Origin: JARROD01 sp037384225
GTDB lineage: Bacteria > Pseudomonadota > Gammaproteobacteria > Pseudomonadales > Cellvibrionaceae
Assembly (NCBI GenBank): GCA_037384225.1
Contig: JARROD010000351.1
Span: 1-10,669, forward strand
Direction of reading: 5' to 3'
DNA length: 10,669 nt
Below, piece after piece: positions 1 through 6,675 of the stretch. The translations under genes were made by a program, and so were the position numbers. The notes below the pieces were generated by a model. That model ran no database searches, was not told the origin of the DNA, and was given only the letters and a program-made list of their open reading frames with translations. Position 1 is the first letter of the stretch. Every line of letters starts with the position of its first letter.

Positions 1-41
1 ATATTGATTTTTTCTTGCTGAGAGTTTTCTGGATTATTCAT
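1..41 (-). CDS. 5' end of an unidentified leftward gene (partial)
   Basis: On the minus strand an ATG at 41-39 opens a frame reading MNNPENSQQEKIN that stays open to the window edge. Upstream of the ATG the minus strand reads TTGAGGATTGATAAGC, so a GAGGA Shine-Dalgarno core lies about 9 nt before the start, which is a normal bacterial spacing. The residues are polar (Asn, Gln, Glu) with no hydrophobic signal peptide so far, so a cytoplasmic product is more likely than an exported one. Thirteen residues are too few to assign a family. The call rests only on the ribosome binding site plus the open frame, and chance cannot be excluded. Confidence 0.5.
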   Translation of the reverse strand, partial: MNNPENSQQEKIN

Positions 42-112
42 GCTTATCAATCCTCAAGCATCCAGGCGGCACGTTTCTACTGTATTCAGCACATAGATTC
101 TTAAAAATACAT

Positions 113-128
113 TGATGCTTTCGCATCA
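113..128 (-). promoter_or_regulatory. Short leader hairpin with GAAA tetraloop
   Basis: The sequence TGATGCTTTCGCATCA forms a perfect 6-bp stem with a 4-nt loop. Read as minus-strand RNA the loop is GAAA, a stable GNRA tetraloop. It lies about 70 nt upstream of the leftward start codon at 41, so it would fall in that gene's 5' leader if transcription starts further right. No T-run follows it on the minus strand, so it is not an intrinsic terminator. A role in mRNA stability or regulation is inference. Confidence 0.35.
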
Positions 129-530
129 CTTATAACTAATTTCAACAACGACGCACAACACAACTTTATTCAGGCCAAGGCGTAATTAGCGTTCAACCGT
201 AAGCACTAGAGGCGTGGATAAAAACATTTACACAAGTTACTGCATCAGTACATTACCCGTCACAACATGAAACATGCACCAGTCAAATAATGACCACCAC
301 TTTATGTAAGTATAATAAAAAATATTTAATATCCAGGGATAATTCCATCGATAATTCAGCTTATAAATACCTTATTTTTATATACAAAAGAGCGGCTTGT
401 AACAATTATTTTCAGGGCTCTCTTTTTGCTGCAATACAGCGATTTAAAAAATGTTTTTAGTTACTAATAGTTTGTATTTTTTTCCGACAAATCAATACTA
501 GCGCTACGACCAATATTTTTTTATTTCCAA
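129..530. other. AT-rich intergenic stretch without a supported gene
   Basis: No open frame with a ribosome binding site and plausible composition is visible on either strand. The stretch has many A/T runs and promoter-like hexamers that cannot be told from background. A weak stem (AGAGC near 389 with GCTCT near 418, followed by five T) could be a poor terminator, but its loop is over 20 nt. It probably combines the leader of the leftward gene at the left edge with decayed spacer. Confidence 0.5.
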
Positions 531-655
531 TTTTCAACGTGGTTCTACCCAAGCCCGGCCCAGCCGGTAAGGATGTTGGATTAAGTAACTCAAGGTCAGG
601 GGGCACTAAAAATTCATCTGTCGAGCAGCTAAGTGATGCCGGAAATTACCACGTA

Positions 656-777
656 GGCCCTCCAGGCCAGGGGATTGGATTGGGGGTGAACATCAAGCGA
701 CATCGATGGCACCCAACGGCGGGTACCACAGAAGGTAGACTGTTCGCCCCCAATCCAATCCCCTGGCCTGGAGGGCC
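656..777. repeat. Long inverted repeat: 36-bp arms, 50-nt loop
   Basis: Left arm 656-691 and right arm 742-777 are reverse complements at 35 of 36 positions. The single difference is a T/C change that would still pair as a G-U wobble in RNA. The loop (692-741) contains a smaller imperfect stem, with GGCACCC near 708 facing GGGTACC near 721. The element sits in a GC-rich island, about 530-810, with very AT-rich DNA on both sides, which suggests it is a foreign insertion such as a MITE or a structured RNA gene. I found no clear target-site duplication and no transposase frame. An 88-codon frame across it (539-805) results from the repeat reading through both arms and is not believable as a protein. 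Confidence 0.8.
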
Positions 778-810
778 GATCTCGACGCATAACAGGATCA
801 GATAAAAAAG

Positions 811-1148
811 TATTGTTCGCAACGCTAGTATTGTGCCTCAACAAGAGAAGCTTGATTACGTTACACTAAAAAATAACTTTATAGTATGAATTTACCATTT
901 AACATACTACAAAATACTTATAACAAAACACTGAAAGGTAGCGCCATGAATTTAAACCGACTACCATGAAAAATAAGAATAGAATTTAATATCATATTTT
1001 TAATGTAAGCGGCATAGACCTAAGGAAAGTGCGCGAAATAACTGCATTATAGGATTATCTTTGATAAGAAAGGTATAACCATATGCACTTGTTAACCGTT
1101 AGAAGATGCGCGCTATATTTTCAATATTGATAGCACAAGAAAACCATT
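811..1148. other. AT-rich spacer upstream of the propeller gene
   Basis: No convincing gene is present. A seven-codon frame (946-969) has an AAAGG 8 nt before its ATG and ends in an ATGA stop/start overlap with a second seven-codon frame. This could be a leader peptide or chance. A weak promoter candidate for the following gene is TTGTTA at 1089-1094 and TATATT at 1114-1119, with a slightly long 19-bp spacer. Confidence 0.4.
1089..1119 (+). promoter_or_regulatory. Weak candidate sigma-70 promoter
   Basis: TTGTTA (1089-1094) and TATATT (1114-1119) resemble -35 and -10 boxes separated by 19 bp. They lie 30 nt upstream of the start codon at 1149. The spacer is longer than the usual 17 bp and the background is AT-rich, so this is only a candidate. 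Confidence 0.25.
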
Positions 1149-2773
1149 ATGGGATCTAAGAAAATTACCGTTGGACTTTTGCTGGACGTAGATGAATTGC
1201 CAAACTGGCTCTATGAGTCCATTGGCCTCATACTTAAGTCTGATTGTGCTTCGTTCAATCTACTGATCTACAACGATAAATCTGAGGCATCTCCCCTTTA
1301 TGCCGGGATAAAATCCAACCCGGAGAAATCCGCTTATTTATTACTTGAGCACCTGGATGAATACTTATTTCGTAGAAAAGCTCAACCCAATGCGTTTAAA
1401 AAATAAAAATACGCTCTCAACAATCGGGGAATAACCAGTCTATTGATGCGGACCATATTGAAAAGATTAAAATGTACAACCTGGACATACTCATAAAAGC
1501 TGGTTTTGGCCACTTGCAGGGCGAGATTCTCAATACAGCAAAATACGGCATTTGGGCTCATTATCATGCTGATACACAACGTTTTAGAGGATCCCCATTT
1601 TGTTTTTGGGAAGTGATGGAAGGCGAGCCTGCCACCGGTGCCGTATTGGAAATTTTGTCTAACAGACCAGGAGCTGGGCAGGTACTGTGCCGCTCCTGGA
1701 CGACAACCCACGAACAATCGCCTTACATTAACCGCAATTATTGTCATTGGCTAGCTACCGCTTTTTTATCAAGGCAGATAGAACGTCTACACACCGTGGG
1801 CGAAGAGCTGTTTTTCCGCGAAGTAGCAGCGACCAACGCAACCAACGGCACCTACTGCCACAGACATTATCAAACACCCAATACGGTCCAAACGATAGCC
1901 CTTGCAACAAAGTATTGTTATAAATTCTTTAAATCTTCCCTAACCGAAAGACTCTATTGGGATCAATGGTATTTGTTGTACAACATAGATAAAGAAAACG
2001 AATGTGATATCGGTCGCTATAAGAAAATACCTCTTCCCAAATACGAATTCTGGGCCGACCCACACATTATAGAAAGGAACGGAAAATATTATATTTTCTT
2101 TGAAAAGTATATAAAAAGCGTTAGAAAAGGACATTTGGAGGTATTGCAAATAGACCGACAAGGGAACATTTCTGCACCAGCAACCGTTTTACGAAAAAAC
2201 TACCATCTCTCCTACCCTCTACTGGTGGAATATAGAGATAACCTCTATATGATTCCTGAAACAAAGGAAAACAGCACAGTTGAAATTTACCGCTGCAAAG
2301 AATTCCCCCACAAGTGGGAGTTCACAATGAATTTAATGAATAATGTAAAGGCAGTTGATACAACCCCCCTATTCCATAATGATAAATGGTGGCTGTTTAC
2401 GGTAATGGTGGATACAATAGGAACAAGGTGCAGAGAAAATTTATATATCTTTTACGCTGATGATTTACTGACACACGAGTGGCAACCCCACCCCATGAAC
2501 CCCGTCAAAACAGACACGCGTTCAGCACGGCCAGCCGGAAGGTTTTTCAGGAAAAACAACAAGCTCTATCGCCCTTCGCAGGACTGTTCCAAGCGCTATG
2601 GGTTTGGTATTCATTTTAATGAAATAGTTCGCCTGTCTGAGACTGAATTTGAAGAAAGAGTAACGTGGTCAATTCTACCTAACTGGGAAAAGGGGGTTGT
2701 CGGCGTTCATAGTTTCGCCCAAGAAGGTGACCTTACCGTTGTTGACGCTATAAAAAGGAGAAGCAATTTTTAG
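1149..2773 (+). pseudogene. Formyltransferase-like/GINT1_N-type beta-propeller protein, frameshifted
   Basis: Two frames form one broken gene of about 541 codons. The first (ATG 1149 to stop 1404-1406) gives 85 residues of a formyltransferase-like Rossmann start. A second frame is open from 1400 and continues it with SIDADHIEKIKMYNLDILIK, then GFGHLQGEIL. One extra A in the six-A run at 1398-1403 would join them. Numbered from the Met at 1472, the formyltransferase-like part ends near residue 80. Its active-site region reads GIWAHYHADTQRFRG, so the usual Asn-x-His-x-Ser-Leu-Leu-Pro motif is not kept and no clear catalytic Asp follows. Residues about 165-430 match the five-bladed GH43-like propeller known as the N-terminal domain of plant GINT1 (glucosamine inositolphosphorylceramide transferase): WADPHI (194-199), SYPLLVEYRDNLYMIPET (247-264), SARPAGRFF (351-359), RPSQDCSKRYG (367-377), GVHSFA (411-416). 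Function in bacteria is unknown; a role in glycan or lipid modification is inference. A sequencing error in the homopolymer is possible, so the gene may be intact. Confidence 0.75.
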
Positions 2774-2794
2774 AACATCACATATAGGGTCTGT

Positions 2795-2893
2795 TTACCC
2801 CAACGCTGCATAAATTTTCGAATTCAGAAACGCATTACTGTCTTTGTAGCAGCCATGCGCTCCTGAGCTCGAAAAGGTATACAACTGGGTTTA
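2795..2893. repeat. Palindromic repeat family U, locus 1 (inverted pair with spacer)
   Basis: A roughly 32-nt unit runs rightward at 2795-2827 (core TGCATAAATTTTCGA, ending TTCAG) and again as its reverse complement at 2863-2893 (CTGAGCTCGAAAA, then ACAACTGGGTTTA). About 35 nt separate the two. The copies are diverged from the core CTATCGTTGYATAAATTTT seen at the other two loci. The arrangement, two inverted copies around a short spacer, is that of a REPIN or a small MITE. It lies between the propeller gene and the methyltransferase and covers much of that spacer. Confidence 0.7.
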
Positions 2894-2978
2894 GGGATAC
2901 AAGCGAAATCAGGCGCAAGTCATTTCGTGCATGTCCCTTATGTATGTTCTTAAACTATTGCTTTAATATGGAGGCGAC

Positions 2979-3716
2979 ATGAATGTATCGGGTAGAAAAT
3001 GTGGTGACGTTATTAATGAGTTGAATAAAGTTATAAAAAAAGCACTCCCCCCGGCTGGGGCTAACATTCTTGAGGCCGGATGCGGATCACTGAGCCTTGT
3101 CGAATTTTCCAAGGACAGTCATATCACGGGGGTTGACATTTCGCAGGAGCAACTTGACAAGAACACGATTCTCAATGAAAAAATTTTGGCGGATATCCAA
3201 ACTTATCAATTTAAACCAAACACTTACGATATGATCGTATGCTGGGATGTGTTAGAGCACCTGACCAACCCAAAGGCCGCACTTGACAATATGTTGCCCG
3301 CGTTAAAACCCAACGGAATCATTGTTGTTGCTGTTCCCAACATTGATTCGCTGAAGGGGCTAATTACCAAATGCAGCCCACACGGGTTCCACGTGTTTGT
3401 CTATAAGCATATTTTGGGTAAACGCGATGCAGGTCAACCCGGTTGTGCTCCTTTTCCGACTGTAATGGAAAAGATTATATCCCCACCGACTCTGGCACAT
3501 TACTTTACATCGAGAGGGTACAAAGAACTAAAGTCCGAACTGTACGATGCATTACCGGCTGTCATCCGGGATAAAAAGATTTACCTGAAATTTTTTTACT
3601 ACTTCTTTGCCGTACTGTTAAGCGTTGTGAGTGGAAATCGTCTCGGGGGTAGAGATAATACCGATTATGCTTGCATTTATCACAAACCCGAATGTAGGCA
3701 ATCCTCACTAAAATGA
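2979..3716 (+). CDS. Class I SAM-dependent methyltransferase
   Basis: The 245-residue product has the order of motifs of small-molecule or glycan methyltransferases of the Methyltransf_11/25 type. Motif I is ILEAGCGS (residues 30-37), which binds the SAM methionine and ribose region. The acidic end of strand 2 is in TGVDIS (50-55). YDMIVCWDVLEHL (83-95) is the post-motif region, and NGIIVVAVPN (112-121) follows. The C-terminal third, with a hydrophobic patch FFYYFFAVLLSVVSG near residue 200, is less conserved and may form an acceptor-binding or membrane-facing part. The start is well placed: GGAGG lies 4 nt before the ATG. It follows the propeller gene in the same direction with a 205-nt spacer, so it may have its own promoter. 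Methylation of a surface glycan, lipid or quinone-like acceptor cannot be decided from sequence; the neighbouring formyltransferase genes favour glycan or lipid modification. Confidence 0.85.
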   Translation: MNVSGRKCGDVINELNKVIKKALPPAGANILEAGCGSLSLVEFSKDSHITGVDISQEQLDKNTILNEKILADIQTYQFKPNTYDMIVCWDVLEHLTNPKAALDNMLPALKPNGIIVVAVPNIDSLKGLITKCSPHGFHVFVYKHILGKRDAGQPGCAPFPTVMEKIISPPTLAHYFTSRGYKELKSELYDALPAVIRDKKIYLKFFYYFFAVLLSVVSGNRLGGRDNTDYACIYHKPECRQSSLK

Positions 3717-3733
3717 TTTATTTCTCAAATAAG

Positions 3734-3805
3734 GACCGTGCCGGAAATAACTTTCGCCCCCCGTTATTGCTAATAAAGGGGCCGGAAGTTATTTCCGGCA
3801 CGATC
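3734..3805. repeat. Long hairpin just after the methyltransferase gene
   Basis: Arms 3737-3756 and 3783-3802 are reverse complements at 19 of 20 positions (core CGTGCCGGAAATAACTT), and the one mismatch can pair as a wobble. The outer bases GA on each side extend the pairing with one mismatch, and inside the arms C-rich and G-rich runs and TTATT/AATAA pair further, so most of the 72 nt can fold. It begins 18 nt after the methyltransferase stop. There is no T-run on either side, so a simple intrinsic terminator is unlikely. A REP-like element or mRNA-stabilising hairpin fits better. Confidence 0.7.
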
Positions 3806-3850
3806 TTAAGGTTTGAAGCCGTGTCCTCATTCACTATCTCGCTAGATTTA

Positions 3851-3878
3851 GAGTTGAGCGAGAGTTGAGCGAGAGTTT
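3851..3878 (+). repeat. 11-bp tandem repeat upstream of the DUF1223 gene
   Basis: The unit GAGTTGAGCGA occurs twice in tandem (3851-3861 and 3862-3872) and is followed by a partial third copy, GAGTTTT. It lies about 90 nt before the DUF1223 start codon. It could be a regulatory direct repeat or a slippage product. Confidence 0.55.
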
Positions 3879-3880
3879 TG

Positions 3881-3897
3881 TGATAAATTTGTTATCA
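3881..3897. promoter_or_regulatory. Candidate operator palindrome
   Basis: TGATAAATTTGTTATCA has perfect 6-bp arms (TGATAA/TTATCA) around a 5-nt centre. It is adjacent to the 11-bp tandem repeats and 71 nt upstream of the DUF1223 start. A -10-like TATACT lies downstream at 3928-3933, but no good -35 was seen. Which regulator would bind is unknown. Confidence 0.35.
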
Positions 3898-3967
3898 ATT
3901 TGCGAAGTTTTGGTGATATTACCTGCTTATACTAGTACCCTGCATTAGCGCGCACGGAGTACACAGG

Positions 3968-4810
3968 ATGAACCAACACGACCCTAGCAAAAGCCAATTG
4001 AATTTCAGGTTTCAAACGACCTGTCGCACACTTCGGCTGTTAACCACTCTGGTTTTTATTGCCCTCACCCATGTTATTGTCTCCGCCAAAGCTCAGTCAA
4101 CCATTACCCTCGAAAGTCCGTCCACCCCCCTCACCCTGCTCGAGCTGTACACCTCAGAGGGATGCAGCAGTTGCCCGCGGGCTGACCGCTGGCTCAGCGG
4201 GTTGAAAGACGATCCGCGCCTGTGGCGCGAGTTGGTTCCGGTCGCCTTTCATGTGAACTATTGGGACTATCTCGGCTGGAAAGACCGCTTTGCGCGTCCT
4301 CAGTATAGCGAACGTCAACGTCGCTACGCCCGTCAAGGTTATGCCGGTGGTGTCTACACCCCCGGTTTCTTCGTCAACGGCGGGGAATGGCGCGGCTGGT
4401 TCTCCCGTCCGAGCCTCGACACATCGACAAAACAACCAACCGTGGGAGTACTGACCGTCACCGTCGACGCCGATCAATTTACAGCGACATTCAAACCGGA
4501 ATCAGACATACCCGCGCTGCAGCTGCACATCGCCGTGCTCGGATTTAATCTGCAATCTGACGTGCGCAGCGGCGAGAATGCCGGAACCAAACTGCGCCAC
4601 GACTTCGTCGCCCTGGGCTACGATCACATACCGCTGACTGCCACTGGCGGCCAGTTTCAAACCCGTTCATCGCTGCCGGCAACAAACATACACGGGGGAA
4701 GGCAGGCAATTGTCGCCTGGGTAACCGCCGCGGATAAACTTCGCCCTCTGCAATCGGTAGGTGGATGGTTATTGGAATCCGCCCCCAAACATCCGACTGA
4801 ATTACAATAA
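3968..4810 (+). CDS. DUF1223 family exported thioredoxin-like protein
   Basis: The 280-residue product matches the DUF1223 family. The core LLELYTSEGCSSCPRADRWL (residues 57-76) carries a CxxC pair, Cys66 and Cys69. The conserved block FHVNYWDYLGWKDRFA follows, then GGVYTPGFFVNG. The fold is thioredoxin-like, and periplasmic redox or disulfide chemistry is plausible but not established for the family. The N-terminus has a positively charged stretch, then a hydrophobic segment (about residues 22-40) and a VSAKA/QS signal-peptidase site with cleavage after Ala42, so the protein is exported. The start is supported by GGAG at 3956-3959, 8 nt before the ATG. The gene looks GC-richer than the glycan-type genes around it, which may mean a different origin. 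It stands alone: the upstream gene is 250 nt away and a long palindrome follows 44 nt after its stop. Confidence 0.85.
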   Translation: MNQHDPSKSQLNFRFQTTCRTLRLLTTLVFIALTHVIVSAKAQSTITLESPSTPLTLLELYTSEGCSSCPRADRWLSGLKDDPRLWRELVPVAFHVNYWDYLGWKDRFARPQYSERQRRYARQGYAGGVYTPGFFVNGGEWRGWFSRPSLDTSTKQPTVGVLTVTVDADQFTATFKPESDIPALQLHIAVLGFNLQSDVRSGENAGTKLRHDFVALGYDHIPLTATGGQFQTRSSLPATNIHGGRQAIVAWVTAADKLRPLQSVGGWLLESAPKHPTELQ

Positions 4811-4850
4811 CAAAATACTCCCCCCTCCCGGCCCGGCTGCGGGCGCATTT

Positions 4851-4910
4851 AACCCTATCGTTGTATAAATTTTCGAGTTCAGGAACTCGAAAATTTATAC
4901 AACGATAGAG
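4851..4910. repeat. Palindromic repeat family U, locus 2 (perfect 26-bp hairpin)
   Basis: Arms 4855-4880 and 4883-4908 are exact reverse complements with only AG between them. The arm runs CTATCGTTGTATAAATTTT and then CGAGTTC. Two units meet tail to tail with no spacer, unlike locus 1, where about 35 nt lie between them. It sits 44 nt after the DUF1223 stop and may act as its transcription end in practice, but no T-run follows. Two arms without one mismatch suggest a recent insertion or selection on the hairpin. Confidence 0.85.
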
Positions 4911-5010
4911 ATTACCCACGTCGGTTTTAAACCAGCCTTATCGCTAAAAATACGCTTGTGCGTGTTGGACAGCCAAATGAGCGTTAACTACACTTTTATT
5001 TAAGCAATAG

Positions 5011-5040
5011 TATACCCAAAGCGTTTGAGATTTAGGTATA
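5011..5040 (+). repeat. Repeat family V, copy 1
   Basis: A 30-nt imperfect palindrome with ends TATACC/GGTATA and core CCCAAAGCGTTTGAG. The arms pair over ten positions with one mismatch, with loop GCGTTTGAGA. Near-identical copies occur at 8150-8180 and 10512-10540, in the same orientation. No gene overlaps it. Confidence 0.85.
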
Positions 5041-5138
5041 TCGAAAGGACAGCAGTGTGTAGCTGCTAAATAGTAAGGACGTTGTTTTACCCTCAGTAAA
5101 AAATCTATGCCTTTGTAAATGATTCAACTAAGGCATTT

Positions 5139-5187
5139 NNNNNNNNNNNNNNNNNNNNNNNNNNNNNNNNNNNNNNNNNNNNNNNNN
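5139..5187. other. Assembly gap (49 N)
   Basis: A run of 49 ambiguous bases cuts off the start of the formyltransferase gene on its right. The true length is unknown. Comparing the residues left with the usual distance from the start to the active site in formyltransferases suggests that more than 49 bases are missing. A frame starting MIQLRHF at 5119 runs into the gap and might be the gene start, but it lacks a clear ribosome binding site. Confidence 0.95.
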
Positions 5188-5951
5188 AAATTATCCGTAG
5201 AGGTATATTTTATAAGAAAATATCCTGTTCCGATTACGAAAGCCTGGAAGAAAATTTGTGCAGACTCAAGCCGGACGTCATAGCAGCCTTTAATTTGGGA
5301 ATAATACCGTCCCACCTACTGACAGTGCCCAAACACGGTATCCTAAACCTGCATCCGTCGCTACTACCTCGCTATCGAGGGGGAGATCCGATCCAGTGGA
5401 TGGCTAATCGTTTTGATCTGCAAGGCGGGGTGACAATCCACTTTATGTCGGAAAAGTTAGACCAGGGAGATATTGTCGTGCAGGAACCGTTTAAGGTTAC
5501 CCCCGGTAGCAGTGGGCGCCAGGTTGCACAAAGGGTAATTTATGACCGGGGTGTAAATCTGATGATAAACAGCATATTGGCCATTCAGAACAACACCATC
5601 ACGCGCACTCCACAACCCACCACCAGTCCGACACCTTATGCAAAACGTTTATCCCATCGAGATCTGTGGGAATTCATCGATTGGCATAACTGGTCTTTGG
5701 ATCACACTTGGCATATGTTGTGTTGTACGCCTTTCTGGGTTCATTATTTACCTGTCGGTAAAGGTTGGCGACGCTTGTGTGAATGGGAAATAGCGGGTAG
5801 AAAACCGGTTTCACACAATTTTGACAGCGGAGAAATCAGGCGGACGTTATCAGGGTTTTTAATCGCTCACAAAGATGGCATTATTCAAGTCAGGCCGAAG
5901 CTCTGCATCGCAAAAATCGCTAAGGCCATGTTTAAGGCTAAGGGCCTGTAA
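5188..5951 (+). CDS. Formyltransferase (Fmt/sugar N-formyltransferase-like), N-terminus missing
   Basis: The frame is open from the gap to the stop at 5949-5951, so the TTG at 5256 is only an internal codon. The domain is that of 10-formyltetrahydrofolate-dependent formyltransferases. Numbered from that TTG, ILNLHPSLLPRYRGGDP (29-45) carries the catalytic Asn31 and His33 with the SLLP loop, and EKLDQGDIV (66-74) carries the matching Asp69, so the Asn-His-Asp set is complete. The last 100 residues are a Trp-rich C-terminal domain (WEFIDWHNWSLDHTWH) unlike a standard methionyl-tRNA formyltransferase tail. Sequence and context favour N-formylation of an amino sugar or similar acceptor over initiator tRNA, but this is inference. 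About 50-60 N-terminal residues are lost in the gap. A GH5 fragment on the other strand begins within 10 nt of the stop. Confidence 0.8.
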
Positions 5952-5957
5952 ACAGGG

Positions 5958-6221
5958 CGTGATATGGCTCCAGCGATCCTGATCGCGTTGCGGCGCAAGC
6001 CTCTGGGGCCATTCCATATTGCCGCCGAATTCGCCGACCAGCACAGCGTAACCCTGATCCTTCAAATAGCCGAAATACTCTTCCCAACCCGCTTCGAGCC
6101 TGGCTGCATCTATGACAATATTACAATTGGCGTTACCGGCTTCGTCACCTTCAAGCCCCTTACACTCCGGCGGCGCGGGATCCATAAATTGACTCTGCAC
6201 AAACACCGTCTGCGGCCGCCC
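5958..6221 (-). pseudogene. GH5 endoglucanase (cellulase) C-terminal fragment
   Basis: The minus strand encodes GRPQTVFVQSQFMDP, then ECKGLEGDEAGNANCNIVID, then GWEEYFGYLKDQGYAVLVGE and FGGNMEWP. This matches the last part of bacterial GH5 endoglucanases: the V-x-VGEFGG strand carries the nucleophile Glu, encoded at 6030-6032. The fragment is about 88 codons of a domain of roughly 300. Upstream of 6221 the frame does not continue as GH5; EYTREDY in another frame may be a shifted trace of the preceding strand. Downstream it stops matching after DQDRWSHIT, at the edge of the formyltransferase gene. It is therefore truncated at both ends and cannot be functional. It shows that the lineage carried cellulose-degrading enzymes. 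Confidence 0.75.
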
Positions 6222-6462
6222 CGCAGGCATAATCCTCCCTCGTATACTCGTAATCTTCCCGAGTGGCATCGACATAAGGCGGTGTGGCATCGAGCCGCCC
6301 GGCCAGAACGATGAAAACCTCCAGTGCCTGGCGAGCGTTTGCTTGCCTCACCGATTTGTCACTCATCTCACCGGACTTAACAGCTTTGAATACTCTTCTC
6401 TTTTGTTCGTCTATTGACAAATGGTCCGTGAGTGGAAATGATGGCGGCTTTGTCTGTGTATA
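6222..6462 (-). pseudogene. Unidentified open stretch, possibly coding remnant
   Basis: A minus-strand frame is open from a stop at 6463-6465 and contains LSIDEQKRRVFKAVKSGEM, then SDKSVRQANARQALEVFIVL. The helix-like, charged composition looks protein-like, and the KAVKSGE-type pattern recalls the region after the catalytic domain in some GH3 beta-glucosidases. I would not assign it on this evidence. It has no good ribosome binding site and runs into the GH5 fragment in another frame. It could be debris of a neighbouring glycosidase gene or noise. Confidence 0.25.
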
Positions 6463-6675
6463 TCAGACACTTGGGACCTGCTGGGGTAACTTCTCAATAA
6501 CCCGGGGTATTTGTGCCTTCGATCCGGCGGCCATCCGGAGGTAGCTGGCCCAGACACGCCGGCAAGTACGTCCCTGTAGGCTTGGCGCCGAATTAATTTA
6601 AATAAAAACTGCGGAAAGTCGGTTATATACCTGCTTTTTCGAAGTAATAGAAAGCAGAGGAGCTTCAAATAACAA
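6463..6675. other. Spacer upstream of the symporter
   Basis: No gene is seen. A GC-rich part (about 6520-6590, containing TACGTCCCTGTAGGCTTGGC) looks like a dispersed intergenic repeat by composition, but no second copy is present in this window. The last 80 nt are AT-rich and include TTATATAC near 6622 as a possible -10 region. AGAGGAG at 6656-6662 is the ribosome binding site candidate for the symporter. Confidence 0.4.

Noticed and set aside
539..805. An 88-codon open frame across the GC-rich island
   Set aside because: It reads through both arms of the inverted repeat, uses GTG as start without a good ribosome binding site, and its composition (Gly, Pro, Arg) follows the repeat. A structural element explains it better.
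946..969. A seven-codon frame with AAAGG before it, ending in an ATGA overlap
   Set aside because: It could be a leader peptide, but nothing downstream within 170 nt needs one, and short frames with this spacing arise by chance in AT-rich DNA.
1395..1406. Programmed -1 ribosomal frameshift at TTTAAAAAAT
   Set aside because: In the actual frame the codons are TTT AAA AAA TAA, which do not form a standard X XXY YYZ slippery site, and no downstream stem is obvious. Mutation, sequencing error or polymerase slippage are simpler.
1382..1747. A 121-codon minus-strand frame
   Set aside because: It is antisense to the formyltransferase-like part of the propeller gene, which has clear family motifs on the plus strand.
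5859..6290. The 143-codon minus-strand frame taken as a whole gene
   Set aside because: Only its middle part matches GH5. The end is antisense to the formyltransferase gene and the beginning has no family support, so it is a fragment and not a gene.
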